Shown here piece after piece: positions 25,399 to 39,800 of a stretch of 64,000 nucleotides of DNA. A model generated the notes under the pieces. It saw only the letters and a program-made list of their open reading frames with translations. It ran no database searches and was not told where the DNA came from. Location of the stretch: assembly GCA_028023455.1 (NCBI GenBank), contig JAQFVV010013067.1, positions 124,001 to 188,000 of the forward strand. The letters run 5' to 3'. Every line of letters starts with the position of its first letter. Position 1 is the first letter of the stretch. This DNA comes from Epiperipatus broadwayi (lineage: Eukaryota > Onychophora > Udeonychophora > Euonychophora > Peripatidae). A program made the position numbers and the translations under genes.

Positions 25399-26613
25399 AT
25401 AATAATCTCTTCTCAGGGTTTTAGAACAATAAGGTCTGGAAGTTGAACAAGCTGCTATGGATTACTGGTGTTAATCCCCCTTCTCTTATGACCACCTCTG
25501 AAGTTGATCTTGGCTGACTTTAAGTAGCCAATGTGCACATATACTAAAGCTCGAATAATTAAGCTTACGTTAAATTTTGAAAATAACAAATTACAAACAC
25601 TCTCATCCTTAAAAAATCATAAGCAAGTGCATCTAGAGATTATTTGAATACAACAGATGGGGAAAAGATTTTATGCCCAACCACTGCATCTACTATCACC
25701 CAATAACCATCCCACCATTCATAATCTATACTTCAATTATACTGAATTATTTCTGGAGTGTTGGTAATCTTGCATCTTGCTGTGCTACATAAGCTTAGAA
25801 AATTAACCATTTAAATAAATTTTATCTGTTATGATTTACCAAATGATACTTCAAATATAAATAATAATTTATTGATGGATGATTGGATTTAAGATTTCTA
25901 GATTGTAATAACCCACAAAACATTGAGACATTTATAAATTTTTATTTTAAAAAAATTATAAATTTCATTAACAAATATAACTCAATAAAATAATATGTAC
26001 ATTATTTCTATAGTTCACATGACTTTCCTCTGTTCTACAACCTTAGGATAAAAAATAGATCCCTAAAACAAGAGATAATTTTACGGGGTTTTAAAATACA
26101 TATATTAATTCTTAATTACTAGATAATCATGATTGCCATGGAGTAATAATTATAAAACAGACAGATAAGGATAATAGTTACCTTCATATATGTTTTATTT
26201 TTAATTTTAACTAAGACATAATGAACATTAATTTTATCTCCCAGTGTTTAATGCTTTCAATTACTGATTTATATTTAAGGATAACTCTTCCAGTAATAAG
26301 ATTTAATAATTCCCATTAATTATTTTAACCTAATATGCCTTCACATTATGCTTTGCAATGGAGATATTTTATGTATGATTGGACTTCTTGCCATTAAGTT
26401 AGTTTTAGCTACTTTTACAACATAATGATGATGTTTTATCCCAACATTCACACAACCTTTATAAAACATATAAATAAATCTAAGCATTTGATAATAATAT
26501 CTGATCCGATTTAGAAACATTTCACTTAACAATATCTCTCACTCTCTTCTTAAAAAAATGTAAAGCATTTAATACAGGCATATAGAAAATGATTTGACAT
26601 TAACGTATCTACC
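25399..26613. other. A+T-rich non-coding stretch
   Basis: A 63-codon minus-strand open stretch at 26341-26532 has no recognisable motif and is not supported as a gene. Confidence 0.4.
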
Positions 26614-26777
<164 letters not shown>

Positions 26778-26873
26778 TTTAACATAGAATAACTTTAGAC
26801 GGATATATATGATTAAAATCTCTTTTTTTTTAGAATAAATGTTACAAACGAAAAACAAATAATAAAATTATAC

Positions 26874-26959
26874 TTAATCAGTCCTGCCGGATCATCCTTT
26901 CGATCTCTGTTTTCCATTTCTGCTGCAGCTTTTTTTTTCTTCTTTTGTTTGTTCTCCAT
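26874..26959 (-). CDS. Candidate first coding exon, Lys/Ala-rich
   Basis: Minus-strand ATG at 26959-26957 begins MENKQKKKKKAAAEMENRDR and continues with a KDDPAGLI block. The piece is clearly more G+C-rich than its flanks. A stop lies just upstream in frame, fitting a true start. A weak donor-like AA/GTATAA follows near 26874. The sequence resembles the charged N-terminus of a nuclear or RNA-associated protein, but no family is recognised. The poly-Lys part comes from a poly-T run. Confidence 0.25.
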
Positions 26960-27740
26960 GCACACACATCACTTTAGATAGTTTCTTTTATTTGCAAACC
27001 CTTAATCTGGGGCTTTATTTGAAATAGTCACTTTTAGATAAGTTCAATCTTTATGCTAAAATGTAATAAAATGTTCACGTTGATTATAAGGCTTTTTTTT
27101 TATTTTGGGTTCTGGGCATTAATTACATATTTATAGCTGAAAATAACTAGCTTTTAAATTTTGATATATAAATGACCACTTATTGATGTATTTATCATTT
27201 CACTTACAGTGATTTGATGCTTCATTGGGGATTGTAGTGTTCAGTTCCACCTTATTTTCACCATCAAAATTAGTTTTCTCTGGGAATTTTAGATAGTACA
27301 TATAGCTGAGACTTTTAAACTTCATAAATTTTAATGTGAAATTGAATTATGATTCATATAACTCAGTGTTTCTCCAATTTTTCATGAGCAAAATTCCCTT
27401 TGCAGTTTAAGTTTCATTACTCGCTGATTCCTGATAAATTGGGTATATTTAGATATAAGACAAATCATAAAGTTGGTCAATTTTTGAAGAGGACAGGATG
27501 TGCATCTAATATAAAATTACTCAATGGTCTTTTTTTACGAATGTTATAAAATTTGGCTAAGTTTTGTCATTCAGGAGACCGAACGGAAAATAACAAACTT
27601 ATGATTTATTTTCTTTTTAAAAAAATTGCTTATTTAACCTAACAACAGAGTTCTTTAGATAACTGATGATGACCAGCAAGAAAAGACAGAACCCCTCTAA
27701 AGACAAATCAATCTCTTACATTGCCTGGAATCCTTCACCC
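26960..27740. other. Non-coding stretch
   Basis: No supported gene. G+C rises slightly toward the tandem duplication that follows. Confidence 0.35.
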
Positions 27741-27746
27741 TCCCCC

Positions 27747-27907
27747 TGTATGATTGACCTGCCAAATCATTTATATCTGTGTTTTACTTGATTAATTACC
27801 TATTGTTTTTTTTAAACTTATTCCTTCCTGAATGATTGACCTGCCAAACCATCTATGTCTTCATTTTAATGGATTGACCACCCATTGTTTTTAAACTTAT
27901 ACATTCC
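27747..27907. repeat. Tandem duplication, ~80-bp unit
   Basis: Two adjacent diverged copies, about 27747-27830 and 27831-27907. Both start TG(T/A)ATGATTGACCTGCCAAA and end TAAACTTAT(T/A)C(C/A)TTCC. A further small duplication (CTCCCCAAA...AAATGA) lies at about 27960-28012. Confidence 0.75.
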
Positions 27908-28012
27908 AATGTCACAGATATCAAACGATTTTCTTTAGTATTTTTCCATTGGTAAAAATCTCCCCAAAGAACAAATGAAAGAAAACTCTCCCCAAATAAT
28001 AAATGAGAAACA

Positions 28013-28732
28013 GCTCTTTTAACCACTGTTTCTTTAATAATAATAAAAAAATGCATAGCAACCAAACTTCAAACCAAGAATATTGACCGAAAATTAGCCG
28101 CTATAAATGAATTGTTCTAACATTAATTATTCTTTAAAGAGTTCTCCAATAAGATAACATGGGATAATTATTATTCAATCATTAGCTTTATAATTAAAAT
28201 TCACAACTAAATCATATACATACATGCACCTCTCACACATGAAATTTTAATTAGATGGATTGTTCAATACTCTGATTAATTCTTGATCTCTTTTTTTTTT
28301 ACAATTTTATTTTATCAATTATTGTGTTTTAACTTATTATTGTAAAATTACGATTATCTATTTTCATCCCCCAAAGTAGTTTTGTAAATCGCACAACCCT
28401 CTCCCTTCTCTCAAATCTTTAAACTATTAAAATAATTGATAACATTGCTAACTCATAAACTTCTCAATTATAACTTTATCTATTAAATTCCCTTATGAAT
28501 CAATACTAAATAAAACAATTTTTGCTTAGAAATTTTAATGATTAAATGTTTAGTTTCTATACTAAGTAAAATTACACAATCCATAAGAATATGATTTGGA
28601 TTCAAACTTAGCATTGGCTAAAAAGCTTGTCTGATGAAAATATATATAGAGCTCATGAGAATTTTTTTGTCAAACACTGTCATACATAACTAAGTCTAAA
28701 ATCTAAGGGAGCTTTGGGGAAACCCAAGGGCT

Positions 28733-28735
<3 letters not shown>
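28013..28735. other. A+T-rich non-coding stretch
   Basis: No feature recognised. Confidence 0.4.
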
Positions 28736-28784
<49 letters not shown>

Positions 28785-28795
28785 AAACCAGCTTT

Positions 28796-28839
<44 letters not shown>

Positions 28840-28855
28840 AAAGCTGGTTTTACAT
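28736..28855. repeat. (TA)n tract plus perfect hairpin around a second (TA)n tract
   Basis: TGTAAAACCAGCTTTGACAT at 28781-28800 is perfectly complemented at 28835-28854. The two arms flank a (TA)n run of about 35 bp, and another (TA)n run of about 45 bp precedes the left arm. The TA loop is itself self-complementary, so the whole can extrude as one long cruciform. Confidence 0.9.
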
Positions 28856-29180
28856 TGTGTTGATAACTAAGAAATATAGCATTCAAAAGTTTTACAAATT
28901 ATTATAACAAAATAACAAAAAAAGTTTACAATAATGTATTATATGTATTAATAACAGATATATTTCAATATTATAATAAATTATTAAATGTCATAATTTA
29001 AAATAATATTAAGTAATGTAACACATTAGTTAATAATATTTAAATTGAAGATGAATTTACAAATTAAGAAACCATTTAAAATGTTGCTCTTACCAAAGAT
29101 TAGAAGAATGTATTGCACAACAGTTCAGTTAAGTATACTGATGTTTAAAAAAAAAGAATTAATTTTAAAATAAGGCAATA
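28856..29180. other. A+T-rich spacer
   Basis: No feature recognised. Confidence 0.4.
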
Positions 29181-29640
29181 AAATCTGTTTTGAGATAGGA
29201 GATTTAAAAAGAAAAAAACGTTCAAGCTATTTATATCATTACAGTAAATTATTGGTTCATCGATCCAAAGCACCAACATTTTATAATCAAAAATAACCTA
29301 GACTCCCTTCCCACAAATGCCTACCTGACACATCAAAGTAATATAAAAAAGTTAGACCCTATGTGCAGCAGGAAAGAGGAGTCCATCAATCACAAATTTA
29401 TAAGATGTAATAAATTAAAGTACCATAGAATACTCCTCACAAGATGGATAAACAACCCATTTAAGCAATTTACACCCATTAAACAGTGCATAAAACAATG
29501 CATTTATGTGAAAATAAGGCTTACAATCTTCATATACTTCACGTTATGGTACATATGATGTAAATTCACTATTGGAAAATTGGTTGACCCACATAGAATG
29601 GAACTAAAAACAATCATTGAAAAAAATCAAAGAAATCGAT
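29180..29640 (+). pseudogene. L1/Tx1-like LINE ORF2, C-terminal fragment
   Basis: A broken frame reads DSLPTNAYLTHQSNIKKL, then an MCSRKEESINHKF block (compare CPLC..EES..H.F, the post-RT Cys/His region of L1/Tx1-like ORF2), then RWINNPFKQF, and finally IFIYFTLWYI. That final block matches IFIIFTLWYLR in the element at 19.3 kb, so this is a 3' fragment of the same family. Non-functional. Confidence 0.65.
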
Positions 29641-29930
29641 AATCCAATAGCTCCAGATTATTTGGTAAATGTCATTTGGATAAATTTCAAATAAATAAGA
29701 TGCTTGCTAAATCTACAGAATTGAACTGCTGGAGAAGCAACTACATATGTAAAAGTAAATAATTTAAAGCTAAATGATTTACATTTGAAACTGTAGGGTA
29801 ACAAAAAAAAAATACATTATACTGTAATATCATGTAATAACAAAATGTACGTTTATATCGCATAATTTCTCTTAAAAAATCAAGTCAATTAAGGTGTTTT
29901 TAAAATGCACATAATCAAACCATCGTAACG
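29641..29930. other. A+T-rich spacer
   Basis: No feature recognised. Confidence 0.4.
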
Positions 29931-30010
29931 ATGACCAAGTAGTAAAGAGGTAAAAGTGGTGACTGCCTGAATATTAACCTGAAATCATTTTGTAAAACTG
30001 ACAAAGCTGT
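29931..30010 (+). repeat. Possible tRNA-derived SINE head
   Basis: TAGTAAAGAGG near 29940 fits the box A consensus TRGYNNARNGG. It is followed by GTAAAAGTGGTGACTGCC, reminiscent of a D-arm and anticodon stem. No good box B follows. This is a weak call. Confidence 0.25.
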
Positions 30011-31133
30011 GTAGAGGGAATTCCAAGTGATGGGTAAATGTTTAAACCTCAAAATTCAATGACAGAAGATTGATAACGAATATTATAACAAATTTCTAAG
30101 AAAATAAAAAGGATTATAAATGGAATCAGTTAATATAGCATCATGGAAGAATTATATGCGTTAAAAATAAAAATCTCGGCAAGAAACAGTACATAATTTA
30201 GACTTTAAAACGTTTATTCTATAATTTTAAAAAAGAAAATTGTTTAGACTGCTATCCTAAATATATTAATTATTTTAAGCTTTATTTTATGATCTCTTAC
30301 TCATGTATTTAATTCTAACAAATTATATTTTATTATATATAGTGTTTATATAACATTATTTAATTAACTAAATAAAGACAGGAGTAGTATTTTTTTTTTT
30401 AAATAATTACCATTTGTTGGTTATACTCCAGCAGCATTTTAAAGAACTTAAAAAAATAGTCTAAAAAGTCACATCAACTTTTTATTCTATATATAATATG
30501 ATTTGTTAAAAGTTTATTTTCTTTAACAAAAAAACGTTTTCTTTAGTGTGAAATTATCAGAAATATTTAAAGTTGTTTATATTGTACCAGTCAAAACATG
30601 CTGATCCATCTAACATGTCTGGACCTTAAGAAATGCACGACAAACTTAGTCAAAACCAAGATTTAGGTCAGGACCATCCTGGATTTGAATCCATTCCCTA
30701 AGCCCCAGCTCAAATACCCAATAAATAACATATATGATGGCACAAGGAATTCTTTATTTAGTCCAGCCTACTAGCAGATCAGAGAGACAATGAGACTTGC
30801 ACATCTATTATGACATTACTTAACAAAGGATGTAGTATAAATTCATGAAATTATCATGGAGAGTATTTAAAATATTATCAAAGGATTTGAACCCCATTTC
30901 TAAACCTGATAGGAAAGTATATGTTTTGGTTGGATTTTTGAAAGTGGAAGAAAAAACAATTGGAACACTCAAATAAGTAAGTAACAGATATAGTTTATTA
31001 GTCTAATGATTAAAATATTAAATTGAAATGGTACATTAGTATGCACATGGATGTGCTGTCTGTTAGGGTTGTTGATTGTTACATAAAATAATTCACACTA
31101 ATGACCCTCATATGCTCTTTTATAGACACAATA
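30011..31133. other. Non-coding stretch with two box-B-like words
   Basis: GGATTTGAATCC at about 30691 and GGATTTGAACCCC at about 30887 resemble RNA polymerase III box B. Between them the sequence is less A+T-rich and may be a decayed SINE. No box A was identified at the right spacing. Confidence 0.25.
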
Positions 31134-33500
<2,367 letters not shown>

Positions 33501-33534
33501 TTATCTTTATTTTCTTTGATCAGGCAGTTTCTTT

Positions 33535-33625
33535 GTTTTTTCCAGCCAATCAGAATGTCTTTGTCAGCTGAGAACTGGCTGAGAGCCAATCACCAATAAG
33601 CTTCTTTTTTGTTTAGCTTTAAATG
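33535..33625 (+). promoter_or_regulatory. Candidate promoter-like cluster (two CCAAT boxes)
   Basis: Two CCAAT words (AGCCAATCAGAATG near 33544 and AGCCAATCACC near 33585) sit 40 bp apart in a local G+C rise. A TTTAAAT word follows near 33620. This is the layout of a CCAAT-type core promoter or an LTR U3 region. No transcript evidence exists. Confidence 0.25.
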
Positions 33626-33835
33626 CAGTTTTTTTTTATTTTTTACTTGTAAAAGAATTCGGAAGAGGGCACCATCTTATAGAGCTTTTAAAAATCTATT
33701 TAAAAACATATTGAACGAATATTTTCGTATAAAAACTTGCAGAGTTAGAGTGATGTCAACTGCTTACGAGAGGTCGCATCAAAGACAGGCAAAGAGTTAA
33801 GGAATTGAATAGTTCATGTTTTAGGCTAATTAACA
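33626..33835 (+). other. G+C-richer transcribed-like segment downstream of the CCAAT cluster
   Basis: It contains AAGAATTCGGAAGAGGGCAC and ATGTCAACTGCTTACGAGAG, less A+T-rich than the flanks. A frame open from 33609 to 33800 ends HQRQAKS but resembles no known protein. It could be a 5' exon or an LTR piece. Confidence 0.2.
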
Positions 33836-34430
33836 CATTTCCATGTGGGTGCATGATGGTACACTAGCGGCAAGATGATCTCCAAAGGCCAGAGAAAAAG
33901 TGTATTGGTTTACTTTTCAAATGACATTTCAAGGTCCAAACACACGTGAGTTCTGTTAGCAATACATTTTCTCAGCAGTAATATTTTCTTGGTCTTCAAA
34001 TTCAGCCTGCTTTATATTCCACTCAGGTATTTGTAGAATGCTTTTAATTTTTATCTATGGCCCAAAACATAATTTCCAATCTCAAAGAAATACTATGTTT
34101 TTCTTTATTTTAATGCTGTTGGAGATGAACCGATTAGATAAAGTTCCAAAAATGTATTCAAATCTATTTTCATGTTGAAATTATATCTGACAACAATGTT
34201 TACAACAAAAGTAAAATCCAATATTTTTATTCCCCATTTTATTTTTAGTAAAACTATAATTAAAAATTATTTACAAAACTGAAACGATATTGTATTTGCA
34301 CATATTTAATTGATTTTGAACACTTAACAGTTGCATATTCCATATTGCATTTTACATAAAATATATAGTTTAATAGAAAACAAATTATAAAATGTACAAG
34401 AAAATATTTATAATGTTAATATTTTGTTAG
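33836..34430. other. Non-coding stretch
   Basis: No feature recognised. Confidence 0.4.
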
Positions 34431-36605
34431 TATATATGCTCCTGTAATATTAATGGTGTAATTGATGGATGTAAAATAATAATGTGTAATGGTGAACGAT
34501 TGATTATTACTGAAATAATAAATTCATGTTGTGACAAAATAAAATCAATTGAAAAATATAAGGCTGTTTTAGAAAAATTTACTTCTGATAATGAATTTGA
34601 GAATTGGCTGGATTTTAAAAATAATTTTGATTTTTATAAAGAATTTTTACAATGGAAATTAATACGGAAATATAATTAAAAGTTTATTTTTTTGTTTAAT
34701 AAACAGTCTCAGCAGATGAATGGCTTTAAGAAAAATGAATTGAAAATAGTGAGTTGATGTTTCAGTTTTGAAGTAAAAAATAAGGATTGTTGGAGGTCCA
34801 ATTAAAAACTATAAAATGGGGATTATTGCAGCAATAGAAAGTGCTTATGAGATGCATCATGCTCGAGATGAGGTGATTTCTAAAATATCTTCCTTGAATA
34901 TTTCTAATGTAAAATGTGATGATTCATGGTATAAACAAATTAATTTAATAAGATTATATTGATCAGATATTAATATTACATATATTAAAGAAGATAAAGG
35001 TGGAAGCTTATGTTTGATGGTTAAAAGTTTGTACAGAGAAAAGGTTCATCAGCAAATTCAATTATTAAAATTTAAATTGATAAATGCTTATTTTATTGAT
35101 AAAGTGAGATTGAAATTTATTAATACAATGCTTAAAGGATATTTAAAGAAAGTGTTTGATAAGAAGTTATATCTATCTCTTTATCCATCAGCTGCAATTA
35201 TGTCAAGAATTTTTGGAAATTTAAAAGTGCACGAAAAGAAGGTTTACCTATTAGACTGATGTTGGATTTTGGAGGATGTATGTATTATCATGCAGCAGTT
35301 TTTGTTGGAAAGTTTTTCGAAGATGAATTGGGTTTTAGTGATTATACAACTGGATCTTCATTTTATTCACTTAAAAAGATTGATAATATTATTTGGATAA
35401 TGATAATAAATTTTTACATTAGATGTTGCAGAGTTATATCGTTCAATAAAAAGAAAGAAGTCTATTAATATTACTGATCACATTTTATATGAAAAAGGAA
35501 TGTGCAAGTTTTATCATATGTTTGTGAAGAATTTGTTATTATTTATTGATCAGAATTTGATAGCTACATTTGAAGATCAGTTGTATATGATGGATGAAGG
35601 TAGACCTATGGGTTTGCCTGTTTCAACAATTAGATGTAGTTATGTGTTATATTATGAAGGGATGATTTTAAAAGAAAATTTTATGATTGGTGTTAAAAGT
35701 TATTTTAGGTATGTGGATGATGTGCTTATTGTAGGATCAAATATAATAGTTCAAAAACTGTTTATTAAATTAAATGATAATACTGGGTTAACATGGACTA
35801 TTACTTCTAAAGATAGTGAGAATAGTATAAAATATCTTGATTTGATTTTATGGAGAGAAGGTAATAAAATTAATAATAAAATGGTGTTGAAGCCATTATC
35901 AATTAGATGAGTAGTTTGTCCAAATTCAAATGTTCCACTTACCTATAAATTGGCTGGTTTTCAACATTCCTTTTTAGAAATGATGTTTTGTACAAGTTTC
36001 AGTGTGATAAAATGATTAATATTGAAAGGTATATAAATGATTTATTGGGGAAATATTTTATGTGCTATATATAGGTTTAGAAATAGATGGAGAAGAGATG
36101 ATATGGAAAAGAAAGGGTGGATAGCAGTGCCTTATGTGAATGATATTGTTTGTAATAAGATTACATCACTGGTAACTGCAGATTTTAGTGTTGCATTTAA
36201 AGTGGGTGCAAATAATGGAATATTGGTTATTAATGGTAAAAATTCTATTGGTAAAAGCAACAAATGTAATATTATATATAAAGTGGTATGTCATTGTGGA
36301 TATAATTACATCAGGGAGACTAAATGTGCATTAAAAAAGAGGAGTAGTTGCATGAATTATTATATAATAAATTGCATTATTCTGCATATAGATATAAATC
36401 TGTTTTTGCAGAAGATGCAGTGATTTGTACTGGGGAATCCTGTTTTGATAGAGTTTTTTATTTTGCATATTGAAAATAATTTGAAGAAAAATTAAGAAGT
36501 CACAGTTTATAAATAGTATGGATAATGTATTGAATAAACAGTGTAATTGTGTTAATATTCACAATTTATGGCAAGCAGGTCATTCATGTGAGAGCGCTAC
36601 TGGTG
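34431..36605 (+). pseudogene. Penelope-like element with RT and GIY-YIG endonuclease (best-preserved PLE)
   Basis: The plus strand encodes a near-complete PLE protein broken by a few frameshifts. 34431-34679 is an N-terminal block (CNGERLIITEIINSCCDKI). About 34817-35257 runs from MGIIAAIESAYEMHH through ITYIKEDKGGSLCLM to IFGNLKVHEKKV. About 35255-35400 carries LRLMLDFGGCMYYHAAVF. About 35420-35910 holds the palm, with GRPMGLPVSTIR and the catalytic YFRYVDDVLIVG at 35701-35736, then SIKYLDLILWREG. 36265-36345 carries the GIY-YIG nuclease motif as IIYKVVCHCGYNYIRETK, with Arg where Gly is usual in YIGET. RT primes on cleaved DNA ends that the nuclease supplies. The YVDD box is intact, so decay is recent compared with the copy at 1-2150. 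Confidence 0.85.
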
Positions 36606-36738
36606 TGAGACGATAATAATATTTAATTATTAACATATTTCTACTTAAGATGGTGGAATACACTAAAATTGACCATAGCAAAGAATATTAAACTTCAATT
36701 TTATATAGGCATTTTTTTAAAAATTTTGTAGTTTTATT
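36606..36738. other. A+T-rich spacer
   Basis: Probably the 3' end of the PLE; nothing specific is visible. Confidence 0.35.
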
Positions 36739-36785
36739 CTAGTGGAGTGTTATATATATATATATATATACTCCACTAGAAGTTA

Positions 36786-36823
<38 letters not shown>

Positions 36824-36828
36824 TAACC
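36739..36828. repeat. Two adjacent hairpins with (TA)n loops
   Basis: TCTAGTGGAGT at 36739-36749 pairs with ACTCCACTAGA at 36770-36780 around a (TA)n loop. Directly after it, GTTAGAATATA pairs with TATATTCTAAC (ending about 36827) around a second (TA)n run. The second right arm is the first sequence of the 5-kb repeat copy that follows. Confidence 0.85.
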
Positions 36829-39800
36829 TGTATTCTCGTACATCTTCACTTCCAGATAATATATGATATAAAATGGGTTCTATCTCAATTAATAATTAAT
36901 AACTAAAATATTCAGCATTAAAATTAAAATATTTTACTAGCTCAAATTTAAATTTCGAATAAGGTTCAATTTATAAAAATATATTAAATAAATATTTAAT
37001 ATTTTCATGAGACTTGAAATGAAAATACAGGTGACAAGATAGATTGCATTGAGCCACTATCCTACAGGATACTACCTCAATGGCATAAGAACACTATCCC
37101 CCTTTATTACTATTTTAAATAACAAACTCATAGTATTCTTACGACTTTAATAACTTCTACTCACTAAGATTAAACCAATATTAATTATTAATCTTCTATT
37201 TACAATAATCTAGCTCAAATAAAATAATCTCAGGTTCATAAAGTTTATTCTAAGTTAATAAAAATACGGTAGTAAAATATGAGAAGGGATTTTATGTCAT
37301 AATCTACTACACTGAAACTAATAATAATAAATAACAGTAATAATATTCTTCATTGTTTAACTAATTCTGGATATCCTTTCTTTTTGTTATATTTTTATTA
37401 CGATAATAAAATAATAAAATAATTTTATATAATCATTTATCTTCATGAATATAATAAATAAATACGTGGTAGCATTTTGATAATCTGACAAAAAAAATAT
37501 GTGTGGCAACTGATAGCATATAATTTAATATAATATTGTGATATCTGATTTATGACCAATAAAATAATGTAAGATTATGATTATCTAATTATAATGAATA
37601 CCAATAAAATATTTAAAATTCTTAAAATAATTCTCTATTTATTTTTTGTGCAAAATTATATATTTGTTTCAATTATTATGCATATATCGTGTTTTCATGC
37701 AGCGATGTGGAGAAATAAATAACTCGGACACAAAATTTTTGAAATAACAAAACATTAACAAAGTTTATTACTAACAACAAATAAATAAACAATTTATTTA
37801 CACTATTTACAGTGGATATCCTTAACCTTTTTAATCTACAGTTTGATCTACCGGGTTATAAAAAAAAATAATTTATATTTCAATTATATCTTTATTTAAA
37901 TTTAGGACAAAATTAAAAAAAAAATGTTACTATTTGGTTTCTCATTATGGTTAAATTATTACAAATATATTTATCTACTTTATTAGCAACAACATTTTAT
38001 CATTAATATTATTAATCTATATTATTTTTAAAAAAACTCAACCTTAGAAAACATTCTATAGAAAACAAAATTTTATAAGGAGTATGGATTTCTCAAAATA
38101 TTAAAAAAAATTTCATCTTGCAAAGTCAAAGATATTACACAAAATATTATCCAAAACTTAATACTAGATTTTAGTATTTATCACACAATGTTTACTAATC
38201 ATAATATATTCTTCTTTAAGCCTTACTTTAGTATGATATAAGTGTAATCATCAATATATGTCTGTTAATTAATAAACAAAAAATATACTATGCATATTGT
38301 TTACATAATTTACTTTGTACTATTGTATTTTAAAAAAACATGCAATACTTATTTTTCTCTTAAAAAATAATACTAAAGCATTTAAATTATTATCACTTTA
38401 AAGAAAATATCTTTGTTTAGATACCCTATTTTTAAAAAAATTATATTTGATTTCCGAAATAAAATTCAAAAATATATTCTATGAATCTTTTCTTTCCTTA
38501 GGATACTTTGGATCTTCAATTTTAAGTTATAACGTCCTATTCCTTCTAAGCAAATAAACCAATCTTATACAAAATGATAGCATAACCTAAGTTCTAAATT
38601 ATTTATCATTTATCTTAAATATATGTTACTGAACGATGCAGTTACATGAAATAAAGATAGCGAAAACAGATGCATAGGATTAAGGAAGAAATCTAGAGTA
38701 TTACTCTTAACATATCTCAAAATCATGGCACAGTGCGAAGAGGTATGACATTTACCTGCCTAATATCCTCTAGTACAGGGACGATGTTAAAGCTATTTCT
38801 TCAGCTTTATTAGAACATCAAATATTTAAAAAAATATAAACACTGTCCAAATAAAATGTGTATCAGTCATAGGGCTTTGTTAACTATGCTGATATTCACA
38901 TAAAGACTAAATATTATATCCATTCCTTATAACAACCTATTTCTTAAAACATCATCTTGGTTTCCTGTTCACTAAGTACTTCCAAGCCACTATCTCAACA
39001 TTATTTCTCAAGATTTTCCACATCTTACATCGATAAATAACTATCTGCATTTACAAAACAATAAATAAAATTCATTAATTGTTAAACAATTTTACGATTC
39101 CATAATAAAAGTCTGCTTACTTCATTATTCTATATGTCTAATCATATACAATCTACTTAGACAATATTTGAATATCCCATAACATGAAAATTTTAAAATA
39201 ATCACATAATTATTTGTTATGTTAGATTATATCACTAGTAAAAAAAAAAAAAATTGTCGTATGCATATTTTCAAATCAATCCTATCTCATAATGTTTTTT
39301 AAAATGTTGTATAAAAATGCGTTTACATTAATAATAATAATAAAAAAAAAAAACTTTACACTTCATTCTTCCAATTTATGGATGATCTAAAGAAAACAAA
39401 AAAAATATACATTATAAATTATCAATAGTTTTTATTATTACCAATAACCTTTATCTAGTCATCGTGTTCTGTAGGCTTCCTTTATCCACTTGAGCATTGC
39501 AGATATAAAAAAAATTCACACCCATACACTTTATATTAAAATATTTTTAGCTAAATTATTAGATTATTATATTATAAAATTTTAATATTAATAAATTAAT
39601 GTTTTTATGTTTTTCCTAATCTTATATAAAAATTTAGATTTAAACTAGATTAACAAAATAAAAAAAAAATCAAAACTATAATTACATATTTTCTTGACGA
39701 TAGTTCCTGATAAGTCCAAAATGCTTATTATTTTCTCTAGAGTTTTCCAAAAATGTTCTCCTCCAAGTGCGTTAAAGTTTAAAATAAAAATAATTATTAA

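Noticed and set aside
27661-27700. CTGATGA words (27661, 28632, 59718; complements near 15866, 45748, 55719) tested as hammerhead ribozyme cores
   Set aside because: None has a stem II followed by GAAA and a matching stem I/III arrangement. PLEs often carry hammerheads, so I looked specifically, and none was convincing.
30691-30900. Complete SINE between two box-B-like words
   Set aside because: No matching box A at tRNA spacing and no 3' tail. Kept only as a weak remark in the annotation.
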